Source: Flavobacteriales bacterium (GTDB lineage Bacteria > Bacteroidota > Bacteroidia > Flavobacteriales > JABDKJ01). Taken from it: 15,940 nucleotides of DNA. The translations under genes and the position numbers were made by a program. The stretch is taken from assembly GCA_013002285.1 (NCBI GenBank), contig JABDKJ010000002.1, forward strand, positions 1 through 15,940, given 5' to 3'. How positions within the stretch are numbered: the first letter of the stretch is position 1; every line of letters starts with the position of its first letter. Positions 7,801-13,546 of the stretch are shown piece by piece. The notes under the pieces were generated by a model, which was given only the letters and a program-made list of their open reading frames with translations, was not told the DNA's origin and ran no database searches.

Positions 7801-7967
7801 ACATTCTAGGAAGCAAGTACTCTCTACTTCAGAACAATATTGAGGTAGAACTCAACAGCGACATGGAAAACATTTATACCAGTTTTTTCATAGTTGAGAA
7901 GGAAAGAAAAGTGAAGATCAAGAAATTTGGTGAAGGTGGCACGATCATCCGATCAAAAGACCGTTGA
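4848..7967 (+). CDS. Large outer-membrane beta-barrel, usher-like, with C-terminal beta-sandwich domains
   Basis: The 1039-residue product has an N-terminal signal peptide (LKKVLLILLLTANNLFAFAQ, cleavage near 29) and an acidic Ser/Thr/Gln linker to about 80. Residues 85-290 form two probable Ig-like periplasmic domains. About 340-820 shows alternating aromatic beta-strands (for example NPGIYYNVNNFYQYNV) typical of outer-membrane barrels; near 409-440 a Gly-rich stretch (GNVNGGVVGMPSAGKGIKGD) recalls the start of usher barrels. Residues 836-890 resemble an SdrD-B or carboxypeptidase-regulatory-like domain (NVFYDLNGNDKQDKGE), and 918-1010 form a second such domain. Barrel plus two C-terminal sandwiches matches usher architecture, and the neighbours are a PapD-like chaperone and two exported subunits. 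I see no TonB-plug or SusC signature. The start overlaps the upstream stop (ATGA). The role as a subunit-exporting channel is inference. Confidence 0.65.
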   Translation: MIIQIKYLDLKKVLLILLLTANNLFAFAQEPDTLVQADTLSMQNFLSDSLAIEEKTEEKQIEIPQTEQTGSNATDTLAKKINRGIEVLFAKASIEPKQGEILSNVLKIINHNEIEKVVLPEFNFPATWKLIGKTDVWYEISPKDTVYIPVRIIPQKLSNGHSNYQINAFIYNSKGIQILTDHFNCTTDKNAEWKVTSNKNKIYFKNGQSEEDISFNIENKSLFDQEIFMNVNSAKGDISLEKDKIELENGDSQTLELSSYADTTFEYTAVINNNRRNFRKVSLLGHVPNRKSQRRQYSVFLNSQESKILGNTSHRNGSKIDLIKLPNVMRASDYSSRDLPLDVQMDYQNALGDFPFLSMNLNGYKNFNNDASLNYFTQLNYNQVFWNKEHLNNLPWYLGYFSNKWSAQAGNVNGGVVGMPSAGKGIKGDYQINPDHKVGAFLTSTRGFMKFGQTDAYGLNYQYNLPKDGFVLAKFGRYTNGFNGTSGNVLSLQSSLRIKEKHGVGIFGALSSRRHIYIGTLTGQQGFLLGLNYNSRFLENKLYVYVGARYNSKFFGSSNSRIATGNAKVQYAISDNWSAYYSANYANVETFTPSTGFFDPFSSYDFLQNRFVFTTNNRWGTFNPGIYYNVNNFYQYNVHARGLSLRFSKLDYIKNTLLSFYSEAGYTNSLTDPSVKDYFNFRMNTFYRLRTLTLTANYRYGANNRSAQEFQTATSRSPQIGRFSANHQYLFADEHWVLENNISYTYNNRFKSQFLGVFPEIFFFSNNGWRYSLNPGYNLNVTKYNNELLNIYSNNPINTDDLGSTVTKGFRVNVSVRKSFGVPIPFMEHKNSNVSFNVFYDLNGNDKQDKGESSIENVVLRLEDKEVLSNSKGFAMIENTINDNYQFVTFPLEELNGWFGKTPDSLSIMTNTIVQVPFVRGVKVIGNVVLNRQDIAVTDDRPFDLSNIRIAANDGTTAISTLTNFDGSFELYLPNGSYVLTIDENILGSKYSLLQNNIEVELNSDMENIYTSFFIVEKERKVKIKKFGEGGTIIRSKDR

Positions 7968-9302
7968 TCAAGAGATCTCTTCTTCTTTAAATGAAATTCC
8001 TAACTCATCCAATTCGCTTAATATAGGTAAGTATATCTCCTTTTCATTCGGCAAATGAACTCCTTTAGCCTCAATTTTTTCTTGAAGTAATAACTTAGCT
8101 GCTATACCTAGTGGAAAACCTACGGTCTTCGCCATTCCGGTTTGTACTTCGTCATCCCCGATGCAAACCAAAGAAGACCTTATCTCTTTTTCTATATTGT
8201 CCTCCATGAATTTGAATTGATGCCACATAACGATCATGTCCTTGTCACCATCTTCCAATTTCCACTTTTCAGAAAGTAAATGGACCATGATCTCAGCAGG
8301 TGAAGCATTTCTTAGACCGATCTTCTTGTCTTCGAATAGACCCAGCCATTCAATTTTGTCGTAGACATCTGACTCTGGTTCCAATCCCAGGACATATCTC
8401 AACTTTAACTCTACAGAATCCGTAGGATGATAAGCAAGAAATGAGTTAATGAAATCTCTGTAAGTCATGTTCTCCGAATCCTCTATCTTAAAAGTATCAT
8501 CAGTTACCCCCAATTGGACAAGAGCATCCCATGCCCTACAAAATCCAGATCTTCTCAAGGTTCCCCTATAGATAGTAGGAATATCCTCTAGGTTATAAAG
8601 TGACCTATACTTGAGAGAATCTCTATTTGCATATCCATCAAATTTACCGTAACCATCGATCGAGATCTTCTCTATTCTTTTGAATAGTTGGTTGTATGGA
8701 ATATACTTATATCTGCCGTTCCTAATGTATTTTACAGCACCGCCCTGCCCCGCCATAACGACATTTCTAGGGTTCCATGTGAATTTATAATTCCATGGAT
8801 TGTTGTCACTTTCAGGGGCAATAAGACCTCCAGTAAAACTCTTGAAACTCAACATTTCACCACCACTCTCTTTGATCTCATCCAATACTTTCATTGCAGA
8901 CATATGGTCAAGTCCCGGATCAAGGCCCATTTCATTTAAGATAATGATACCAGCCTTTTTCGCGCCCTCATCCAAATCCTTGATCTCTGCAGAAATGTAA
9001 GAAGGCGTGATGACATTCTTTTTCATTTCAATGCAATCCTGAACAACGTGGATATGGAATCGAGCCGGAAGCATGGATATCACGAGATCATGCGTCCTTA
9101 TCTGCTCTTGTCTTTCTACTTTTTTCAAGGCATCAAATACAAGTCCTTTTGTATTTGCCATCCCCTTTACTCGCTCGTCAATTAAGTCTTGGTTTCGGTC
9201 AGTTATAGTTATCTGCCATTCATTTTCAGTAGAATTATCAGCTAAATATTTTATTAAGGAAGAACTGGATCTACCAGCACCGATCACAAGGATCTTTTTC
9301 AT
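7968..9302 (-). CDS. Saccharopine dehydrogenase, Lys9-type
   Basis: Saccharopine dehydrogenase catalyses NAD(P)-dependent interconversion of saccharopine with glutamate and aminoadipate semialdehyde in lysine metabolism. The ATG at 9302 gives 444 residues beginning MKKILVIGAGRSSSSLI, a Rossmann nucleotide-binding start with GAGRSS at 8-13. Further family signatures are ISMLPARFH, NEMGLDPGLDHMSAMK and SFTGGLIAPESDNNPWNYKF, with GQGG soon after. An in-frame ATG at 9419 would add 39 residues before the Rossmann fold and would place the promoter-like box at 9324-9331 inside the gene, so the shorter start is preferred. The stop abuts that of the barrel gene. No other lysine gene is nearby. In a Bacteroidota the likely role is lysine breakdown, but this is inferred from family only. 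Confidence 0.85.
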   Translation of the reverse strand: MKKILVIGAGRSSSSLIKYLADNSTENEWQITITDRNQDLIDERVKGMANTKGLVFDALKKVERQEQIRTHDLVISMLPARFHIHVVQDCIEMKKNVITPSYISAEIKDLDEGAKKAGIIILNEMGLDPGLDHMSAMKVLDEIKESGGEMLSFKSFTGGLIAPESDNNPWNYKFTWNPRNVVMAGQGGAVKYIRNGRYKYIPYNQLFKRIEKISIDGYGKFDGYANRDSLKYRSLYNLEDIPTIYRGTLRRSGFCRAWDALVQLGVTDDTFKIEDSENMTYRDFINSFLAYHPTDSVELKLRYVLGLEPESDVYDKIEWLGLFEDKKIGLRNASPAEIMVHLLSEKWKLEDGDKDMIVMWHQFKFMEDNIEKEIRSSLVCIGDDEVQTGMAKTVGFPLGIAAKLLLQEKIEAKGVHLPNEKEIYLPILSELDELGISFKEEEIS

Positions 9303-9323
9303 TTTATATGACTTTAAGGCGGT

Positions 9324-9331
9324 CAAAATTA
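9324..9331 (-). promoter_or_regulatory. Bacteroidota -7 box for the saccharopine dehydrogenase gene
   Basis: Read on the minus strand the bases are TAATTTTG, a full match to TAnnTTTG, the -7 element of the Bacteroidota primary sigma factor. It sits 21 bases upstream of the ATG at 9302, so transcription would start near 9317. A matching TTTG at about -33 is not evident. Confidence 0.4.
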
Positions 9332-9476
9332 ACTTTCTTTTATAACTGCCGATCTGTTCTTGGAAAATCTTTTCAGATACTTTCGCTTCAATTGTCAAAA
9401 AGACTTTACTTTGGATCATATAAGCGAAGAGAGAGGTGTTTTTCAGCGAAACTCTCTGATGTTCAAGCTATTGAAT

Positions 9477-9500
9477 ACTTTGGCATAACTATTGAAAACA
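9477..9500 (+). promoter_or_regulatory. Promoter-like leader motif shared with the 12319 site
   Basis: The motif begins ACTTTGGCATAACTATTG and lies about 70 bases before the CsgG-like gene. A close copy sits before the short LPP20-like gene at 12319. TTGGCA followed by TTG at the spacing of a sigma-54 -24/-12 element is visible, but the invariant -12 C is replaced by A. It may instead be a variant of the TAnnTTTG box. Confidence 0.35.
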
Positions 9501-9571
9501 CCATATAATACAGAACTAAAAACTGGATAGGGCCAGGACAACTATCTGGTGTTGGACCAAAATATTTTGAC

Positions 9572-10936
9572 ATGACCAATTTGAAATACATATTGCTGAT
9601 GAGCCTCTCGATCACTCTGGTCGCTTGCACGACATCCAAGTCACTTTATAAGAAAGGCGCAAAATTGGAAGAGGCCGGACTACTTGAAGAAGCTTCTGAA
9701 ATGTATATGAAGTCACTCGCCAAAAAGAACACCAACGTAAATTCTCAGATCGCATTAAAAAAAGCTGGTCAAAGAGCTTTGAATGAAAAACTCGACTCTT
9801 TCAATAAACTACATATGTTAGCGGATCACGATGATGCCGTTTTCGAATATGAAGTAGCACAGCTTTTTCATGAACGAGTGGGCAATTATGGAATAAAATT
9901 GGAATTGCCGAGTCATTACAAAGACAGATACGAGATCTCCCTAAACCATCACTTAGAAGAGTTGTATAAAGAAGGTGTAGCATTCTATGAGAATAAGAAT
10001 TACGCTGAAGCTTCACGTAAATTCAACAAAATATCTGGATATGACCAAAACTACAAAGACATTGCAAACTACCAGATATTGACCTTTGCGGAACCATTAT
10101 ATAACAGTGGAAAGGCTGCATTTGATAGAGAAGATTGGAGAAAAGCATATGGCTTCTTTGACCAGATCTATCAAAAGAATCCAGATTTTAAAGATGTAGC
10201 AGAGCTATGGAAAACGAGTTTGGATAATGGAATGTTCCCAGTCGCCATTACTAGGTTTACTGGAGCGGCATCTACAAGAGATGAAAGCGAAAAGATATAC
10301 TCTCATATAATAGAAGACATCAACGCTATTGATAACCCGTTCATCAAAATTGTGGACAGAGACAATATGGACCAAGTAATTGAAGAACAAACACTTGGAC
10401 TCAGTGGTGTGATAGATGAATCTACTGCGGCAAATGTTGGAAAGATCTTAGGCGCTAAAGGGTTGATTTCTGGAAAGATCCTGGATCATAAGGTTAGACA
10501 AGAAGGGCTTAAGAAAAAAGTTGTGGCTGCCTATGAGATGTATGAAGTCACCGTGACAAATCCTGATACTGGAAAAGAAGAAAAGGAAACGCGTTTCAAA
10601 AAAACGCGATACACAGAATTTTACAATAAGAACGAAGTGGTCCTGGAAGCACAATACAAATGCATATCTCTTGAAACTGGGGAGATCATATTCTCTGATA
10701 TTTTTGAGAAGACAAATATGCATGAAGTGCACTATGCCGTATTCGCTGGAAAAGCTCAGAATTTAGTTCCTGCGAAAGGCGATGGGCCAACAGACAGCAA
10801 AGCTGACTATGATGCCTTGCAGGCCTTATTAGCTGCAAATAAAGAATTGGCGAAGCCAGAAGCAATAGCAACAACATTATATGAGGAGATCGGCAATAGT
10901 GTTGCACATAAAATAGAGGATCATCTTGATCACTGA
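9572..10936 (+). CDS. Lipoprotein with TPR-like region and CsgG-like domain
   Basis: The 454-residue product starts with a lipoprotein signal (ILLMSLSITLVAC, lipid on Cys19). Residues 25-215 are helical with TPR-like repeats (YKEGVAFYENKNYAEASRKF, then YNSGKAAFDREDWRKAYGFF). Residues 222-303 carry a CsgG-like signature: FPVAITRF, then IVDRDNMDQVIEEQTLGLSG and TAANVGKILGAKGLISGKI. CsgG-family lipoproteins sit at the outer membrane; CsgG itself forms the curli export pore, while relatives such as LpoB have other roles. Residues following the Cys are not the acidic lipoprotein surface-export signal known from Bacteroidota, so a periplasm-facing anchor is likely. The downstream gene begins 2 bases after the stop. 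The domain calls are solid; the function is unknown. Confidence 0.8.
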   Translation: MTNLKYILLMSLSITLVACTTSKSLYKKGAKLEEAGLLEEASEMYMKSLAKKNTNVNSQIALKKAGQRALNEKLDSFNKLHMLADHDDAVFEYEVAQLFHERVGNYGIKLELPSHYKDRYEISLNHHLEELYKEGVAFYENKNYAEASRKFNKISGYDQNYKDIANYQILTFAEPLYNSGKAAFDREDWRKAYGFFDQIYQKNPDFKDVAELWKTSLDNGMFPVAITRFTGAASTRDESEKIYSHIIEDINAIDNPFIKIVDRDNMDQVIEEQTLGLSGVIDESTAANVGKILGAKGLISGKILDHKVRQEGLKKKVVAAYEMYEVTVTNPDTGKEEKETRFKKTRYTEFYNKNEVVLEAQYKCISLETGEIIFSDIFEKTNMHEVHYAVFAGKAQNLVPAKGDGPTDSKADYDALQALLAANKELAKPEAIATTLYEEIGNSVAHKIEDHLDH

Positions 10937-10938
10937 AT

Positions 10939-12318
10939 TTGAAAAAAATAGCATACATACTGTTTCTATTGATACTTTCGGTCAGCTGTGGAAAGCAAAA
11001 GATCGTAATATCATCTTTGCCCGACCTTTCTCAAAAGGAACCGGATAGACCAGACTGGTTGAAAAACCGACCATCTGGAAACTACGATTACATTGGGATA
11101 GGTGCTGCCAGCAAGATCCGTAATCCGGATGACTATACGCACGTGGCCAAGAATAATGCGCTATCTGATCTTTCTTCAGAGATAAGTGTTACCGTCCGTT
11201 CTAATTCATTTCTATACGTACTTGACCGCAACTATAAATTTGATGAGGAATTCACTCAAGGCATTCAAACCTTCAGCGATCAAAATCTTGAAGGCTTTCA
11301 ATTCATGGATTCCTGGGAAACAGAATTTGAATACTGGGTGTTCTATAAATTGGACAAAGCACTTTATAAAGAAAATTTTGAAAGTAGAAGAAAGGAGTCT
11401 ATCAACCTTTCGTACGACCTTTTTCAAAAAGGAAAGGAACAAAAAGACCTCGGTGACATTGGAGGTGCGCTACAAATGTTCACAAAAGGACTGGCCACCC
11501 TAAAAGAGTTTTGGGGGGAAAGCAATAGTGTGTCTGCCGAGGACGGTGAAATATTCTTAGAGAATGAAATACTTTTTGAGTTGCAGTCAATGATGAATGA
11601 TATTTCGATATTGCCATCGGATGACAAAGTGATACTTTCATTATATAATGACTATAAGAGCAATTTCGAGTTGAATATTTCTCATAAGAATAAACCACTG
11701 AAAAATGCGAAAGCCACTTTTGCATTTAAAGGTGAGCGCAGTACAGTAGAACACGATTTCATTTCCAATGAAAATGGAAAAGCTTATGTAGAAGTGAGAA
11801 ACGTTCGCAAAGACGATCGTTCTAATGCTTTGGAAGTTGGTCTCGATCTAGAATATTGGTTAGACAACGCAAGCCAGATCGAAAAAGAAATATTGAAGAT
11901 CGTAAGGCCAAAACAATTATCGATCCCGATCATCCTAGAAAAGCCAACATTCTTTATAAAAAGCACTGAGATAAACCTTGGTATTGAAATGGGCACAGCT
12001 CTGATATCGAATGTTATTAAGAATGGATTGACGCAAAAAGAATTCAAATTGACGAATAACTTGAACGAAGCTGATCTAATATTGCAATTGAATGCAAGCA
12101 CGGAAAAAGCAGGAACGAGTTACAGCTTTTATGTTGCACATTGCGATATGGAAATGAAGGTGCTGAACAACCAGGGAAATGTTGTGTATCAAAATGCATT
12201 ACATGATGTCAAAGGATTGAACATGGACTTTGAACAAGCTGGAATAAAAGCGCTTTCGAACGTTGCCGAAAAAGTAAAAAGAAACATGCTTAAAGACATG
12301 ATAAACAGCGTGTTATAA
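10939..12318 (+). CDS. LPP20-like lipoprotein, long form
   Basis: A TTG start at 10939, 2 bases after the previous stop, gives a classic lipoprotein signal (MKKIAYILFLLILSVSC, lipid on Cys17) and a 459-residue protein. Residues 36-145 resemble the LPP20 family: DRPDWLKNRPSGNYDYIGIG, then a helix HVAKNNALSDLSSEISVTV, then WETEFEYWVFYKLDKALY. A short TPR-like helix pair follows (158-192). About 243-335 looks like a carboxypeptidase-regulatory/Ig-type sandwich. About 345-455 is a mixed domain resembling small outer-membrane lipoproteins (LILQLNASTEKAG, then KVLNNQGNVVYQNALHDVKG). Tight linkage to the CsgG-like gene suggests one complex. LPP20 proteins are named after a Helicobacter membrane lipoprotein; their biochemical role is not settled. 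Confidence 0.75.
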   Translation: MKKIAYILFLLILSVSCGKQKIVISSLPDLSQKEPDRPDWLKNRPSGNYDYIGIGAASKIRNPDDYTHVAKNNALSDLSSEISVTVRSNSFLYVLDRNYKFDEEFTQGIQTFSDQNLEGFQFMDSWETEFEYWVFYKLDKALYKENFESRRKESINLSYDLFQKGKEQKDLGDIGGALQMFTKGLATLKEFWGESNSVSAEDGEIFLENEILFELQSMMNDISILPSDDKVILSLYNDYKSNFELNISHKNKPLKNAKATFAFKGERSTVEHDFISNENGKAYVEVRNVRKDDRSNALEVGLDLEYWLDNASQIEKEILKIVRPKQLSIPIILEKPTFFIKSTEINLGIEMGTALISNVIKNGLTQKEFKLTNNLNEADLILQLNASTEKAGTSYSFYVAHCDMEMKVLNNQGNVVYQNALHDVKGLNMDFEQAGIKALSNVAEKVKRNMLKDMINSVL

Positions 12319-12341
12319 ACTTTGGCACAGTATTGGAAAGA
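12319..12341 (+). promoter_or_regulatory. Promoter-like leader motif, second copy
   Basis: The motif begins ACTTTGGCACAGTATTGG and lies immediately after the stop of the long LPP20-like gene, 30 bases before the ATG of the short one. It matches 19 of 24 positions of the element at 9477-9500 when one gap is allowed. It could be a secondary promoter for the third gene. TTGGCAC is an exact sigma-54 -24 half, but the spacing to a -12 half is one base short. Confidence 0.35.
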
Positions 12342-12371
12342 GTATAATTGAAATTAAGAAAACCTAAAGAT

Positions 12372-12956
12372 ATGATCAATAGTAACTTTAAAAGATATGG
12401 AATGATCGCCCTAATGGGGATAGCCATAACAGCAACAGGATGTAAAAAGAAAAAGCAAGTAACAAAAGCTCCAGATGGAGAAACCCCAATAACAGAATAT
12501 TGTTCTGGGCCGGAATACTTCAGCAACAAAGATTTCTTTAGAGCGAGTGGGTTGGGCGAAAGCATTGACCAAGCTACAGCAAAGAAAAAAGCAATGAACA
12601 ATGCAAGGACAGATCTTGCAGCATCTCTTCAAGTGACGATCAATTCTGTAGTAGACAACTACGTGAATTCGAGAGAGTTCAATAACAAGGAAGAGGTCGA
12701 AGAAAGGTTTGAAGGTCTTTCTAGAGAGATCGTTAAGCAGAACATGGTGGGAGTCAACACCATTTGTTCTCAGCCTGTAAAAGTTAACGACACAGGAAAA
12801 TTCAAATACTATGTAGCACTTGAATTATCCGGAGACGATATTGTGGCTGCATACCACGAAAGAATATCAAAAGACGAACGTCTTCGTATAGATTACGACT
12901 ACGAAAAATTCAAAGAGACTTTCGATGCAGAAATGGAAAAATTGGAGAATAGATAA
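12372..12956 (+). CDS. LPP20-like lipoprotein, short form
   Basis: The ATG at 12372 gives 194 residues with a lipoprotein signal (YGMIALMGIAITATGC, lipid on Cys24). An in-frame TTG at 12348 would add 8 residues and weaken the signal, so I prefer ATG. After Cys24 come KKKKQ, so there is no acidic surface-export tag. The core (about 40-165) is LPP20-like: YFRASGLGES-type start (DFFRASGLGESIDQATAKKK), then MNNARTDLAASLQVTI, then GKFKYYVALELSGDDIVAAY, the pattern of a domain in which a helix packs on a small sheet. The C-terminal 30 residues are charged and helical. It is a shorter relative of the LPP20 domain in the preceding gene. The three lipoproteins probably act together, with a terminator closing the set. 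Confidence 0.75.
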   Translation: MINSNFKRYGMIALMGIAITATGCKKKKQVTKAPDGETPITEYCSGPEYFSNKDFFRASGLGESIDQATAKKKAMNNARTDLAASLQVTINSVVDNYVNSREFNNKEEVEERFEGLSREIVKQNMVGVNTICSQPVKVNDTGKFKYYVALELSGDDIVAAYHERISKDERLRIDYDYEKFKETFDAEMEKLENR

Positions 12957-12964
12957 AGGGAATG

Positions 12965-13000
12965 GTCCTCGTCAATTAATGACGGGGACTTTCTTATTTT
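12965..13000 (+). terminator. Intrinsic terminator after the lipoprotein genes
   Basis: GTCCTCGTCA (12965-12974) pairs with TGACGGGGAC (12980-12989), 10 bp with one G-U pair and a 5-base loop. It is followed by TTTCTTATTTT. It ends transcription of the lipoprotein genes just before the DUF423 gene. Confidence 0.88.
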
Positions 13001-13005
13001 AGGAC

Positions 13006-13392
13006 ATGCACAAAAGATATATCCGACTTGCTTCAATTTTAATGATACTAGGAATAATTATGGGCGCCTTTGGCGCCCATTTTCTTAAGCCAAAAATTTC
13101 AGCGAGTTCACTCTCTGCTTTTCAGACAGGTGTATTTTACCACATCATACATGCAGTAGCTATCCTTGTTCTGGGAATTTCTTCAATTGATCTTTCGGCA
13201 CATTTTAAAAGGAGCGTGACCTTTCTATTGATCGGGATCATACTTTTTAGCGGGTCGCTCTATCTCCTGTCATTAAAGGAGTTCTTTGTAAACCCAGGTC
13301 TTTTTAAATTCATTGGACCCATCACTCCTCTTGGCGGCATTTCATTCATTGTAGGTTGGGTGCTACTTATCTTTGCTCTAAAAGATAGATAA
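13006..13392 (+). CDS. DUF423 family small inner-membrane protein
   Basis: A 128-residue protein with four predicted transmembrane helices (about 7-27, 45-62, 70-88, 104-124). DUF423 hallmarks are present: GAFGAH after the first helix start (residues 20-25), FQTGVFYHIIHA (40-51), FSGSLYLL (81-88) and GPITPLGGISFIVGW (103-117). The family is widespread (YgdD in E. coli) and has no established function. ATG at 13006 comes directly after the preceding terminator, so a promoter would have to overlap the terminator or readthrough must occur. It is followed by its own terminator. The residues GAFGAH are encoded by a perfect inverted repeat (see findings). Confidence 0.9.
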   Translation: MHKRYIRLASILMILGIIMGAFGAHFLKPKISASSLSAFQTGVFYHIIHAVAILVLGISSIDLSAHFKRSVTFLLIGIILFSGSLYLLSLKEFFVNPGLFKFIGPITPLGGISFIVGWVLLIFALKDR

Positions 13393-13419
13393 GTGTCATT
13401 CTGACACTTATAAATTTTT
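13389..13419 (+). terminator. Intrinsic terminator overlapping the DUF423 stop codon
   Basis: A perfect 10-bp stem pairs ATAAGTGTCA (13389-13398) with TGACACTTAT (13402-13411) around a TTC loop, then AAATTTTT. The left arm includes the TAA stop of the DUF423 gene. The near-symmetry with flanking A and T runs means it could work in both directions. Confidence 0.85.
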
Positions 13420-13516
13420 GAAGAACACATCTAAGGCATTTATATCCAATAATTTAGGGTTTTGATCGTGAATTAATTTAAAGTCCATTGAGCTATACGC
13501 ACATTGATAATTGGCG

Positions 13517-13524
13517 TATTTTTG
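13517..13524 (+). promoter_or_regulatory. Bacteroidota -7 box of pckA
   Basis: TATTTTTG matches TAnnTTTG exactly and lies 22 bases before the pckA ATG, predicting a start near 13531 and a leader of about 16 bases. The nearest TTG upstream at 13488-13490 is 26 bases away, a little far for the -33 element. TTGGC at 13511 overlaps a sigma-54-like half with spacing one base short. Confidence 0.5.
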
Positions 13525-13546
13525 CCATCTATATTAAACTTAATTC

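Noticed and set aside
9303..9419. N-terminal extension of the saccharopine dehydrogenase from ATG 9419
   Set aside because: The 39 extra residues precede the Rossmann start and span a perfect promoter-like box, so the ATG at 9302 fits better.
9428..9457. AGAGAG...CTCTCT inverted repeat in the divergent intergenic region
   Set aside because: The stem is short, the loop long and there is no U-tract; no gene ends here, so neither terminator nor operator can be supported.
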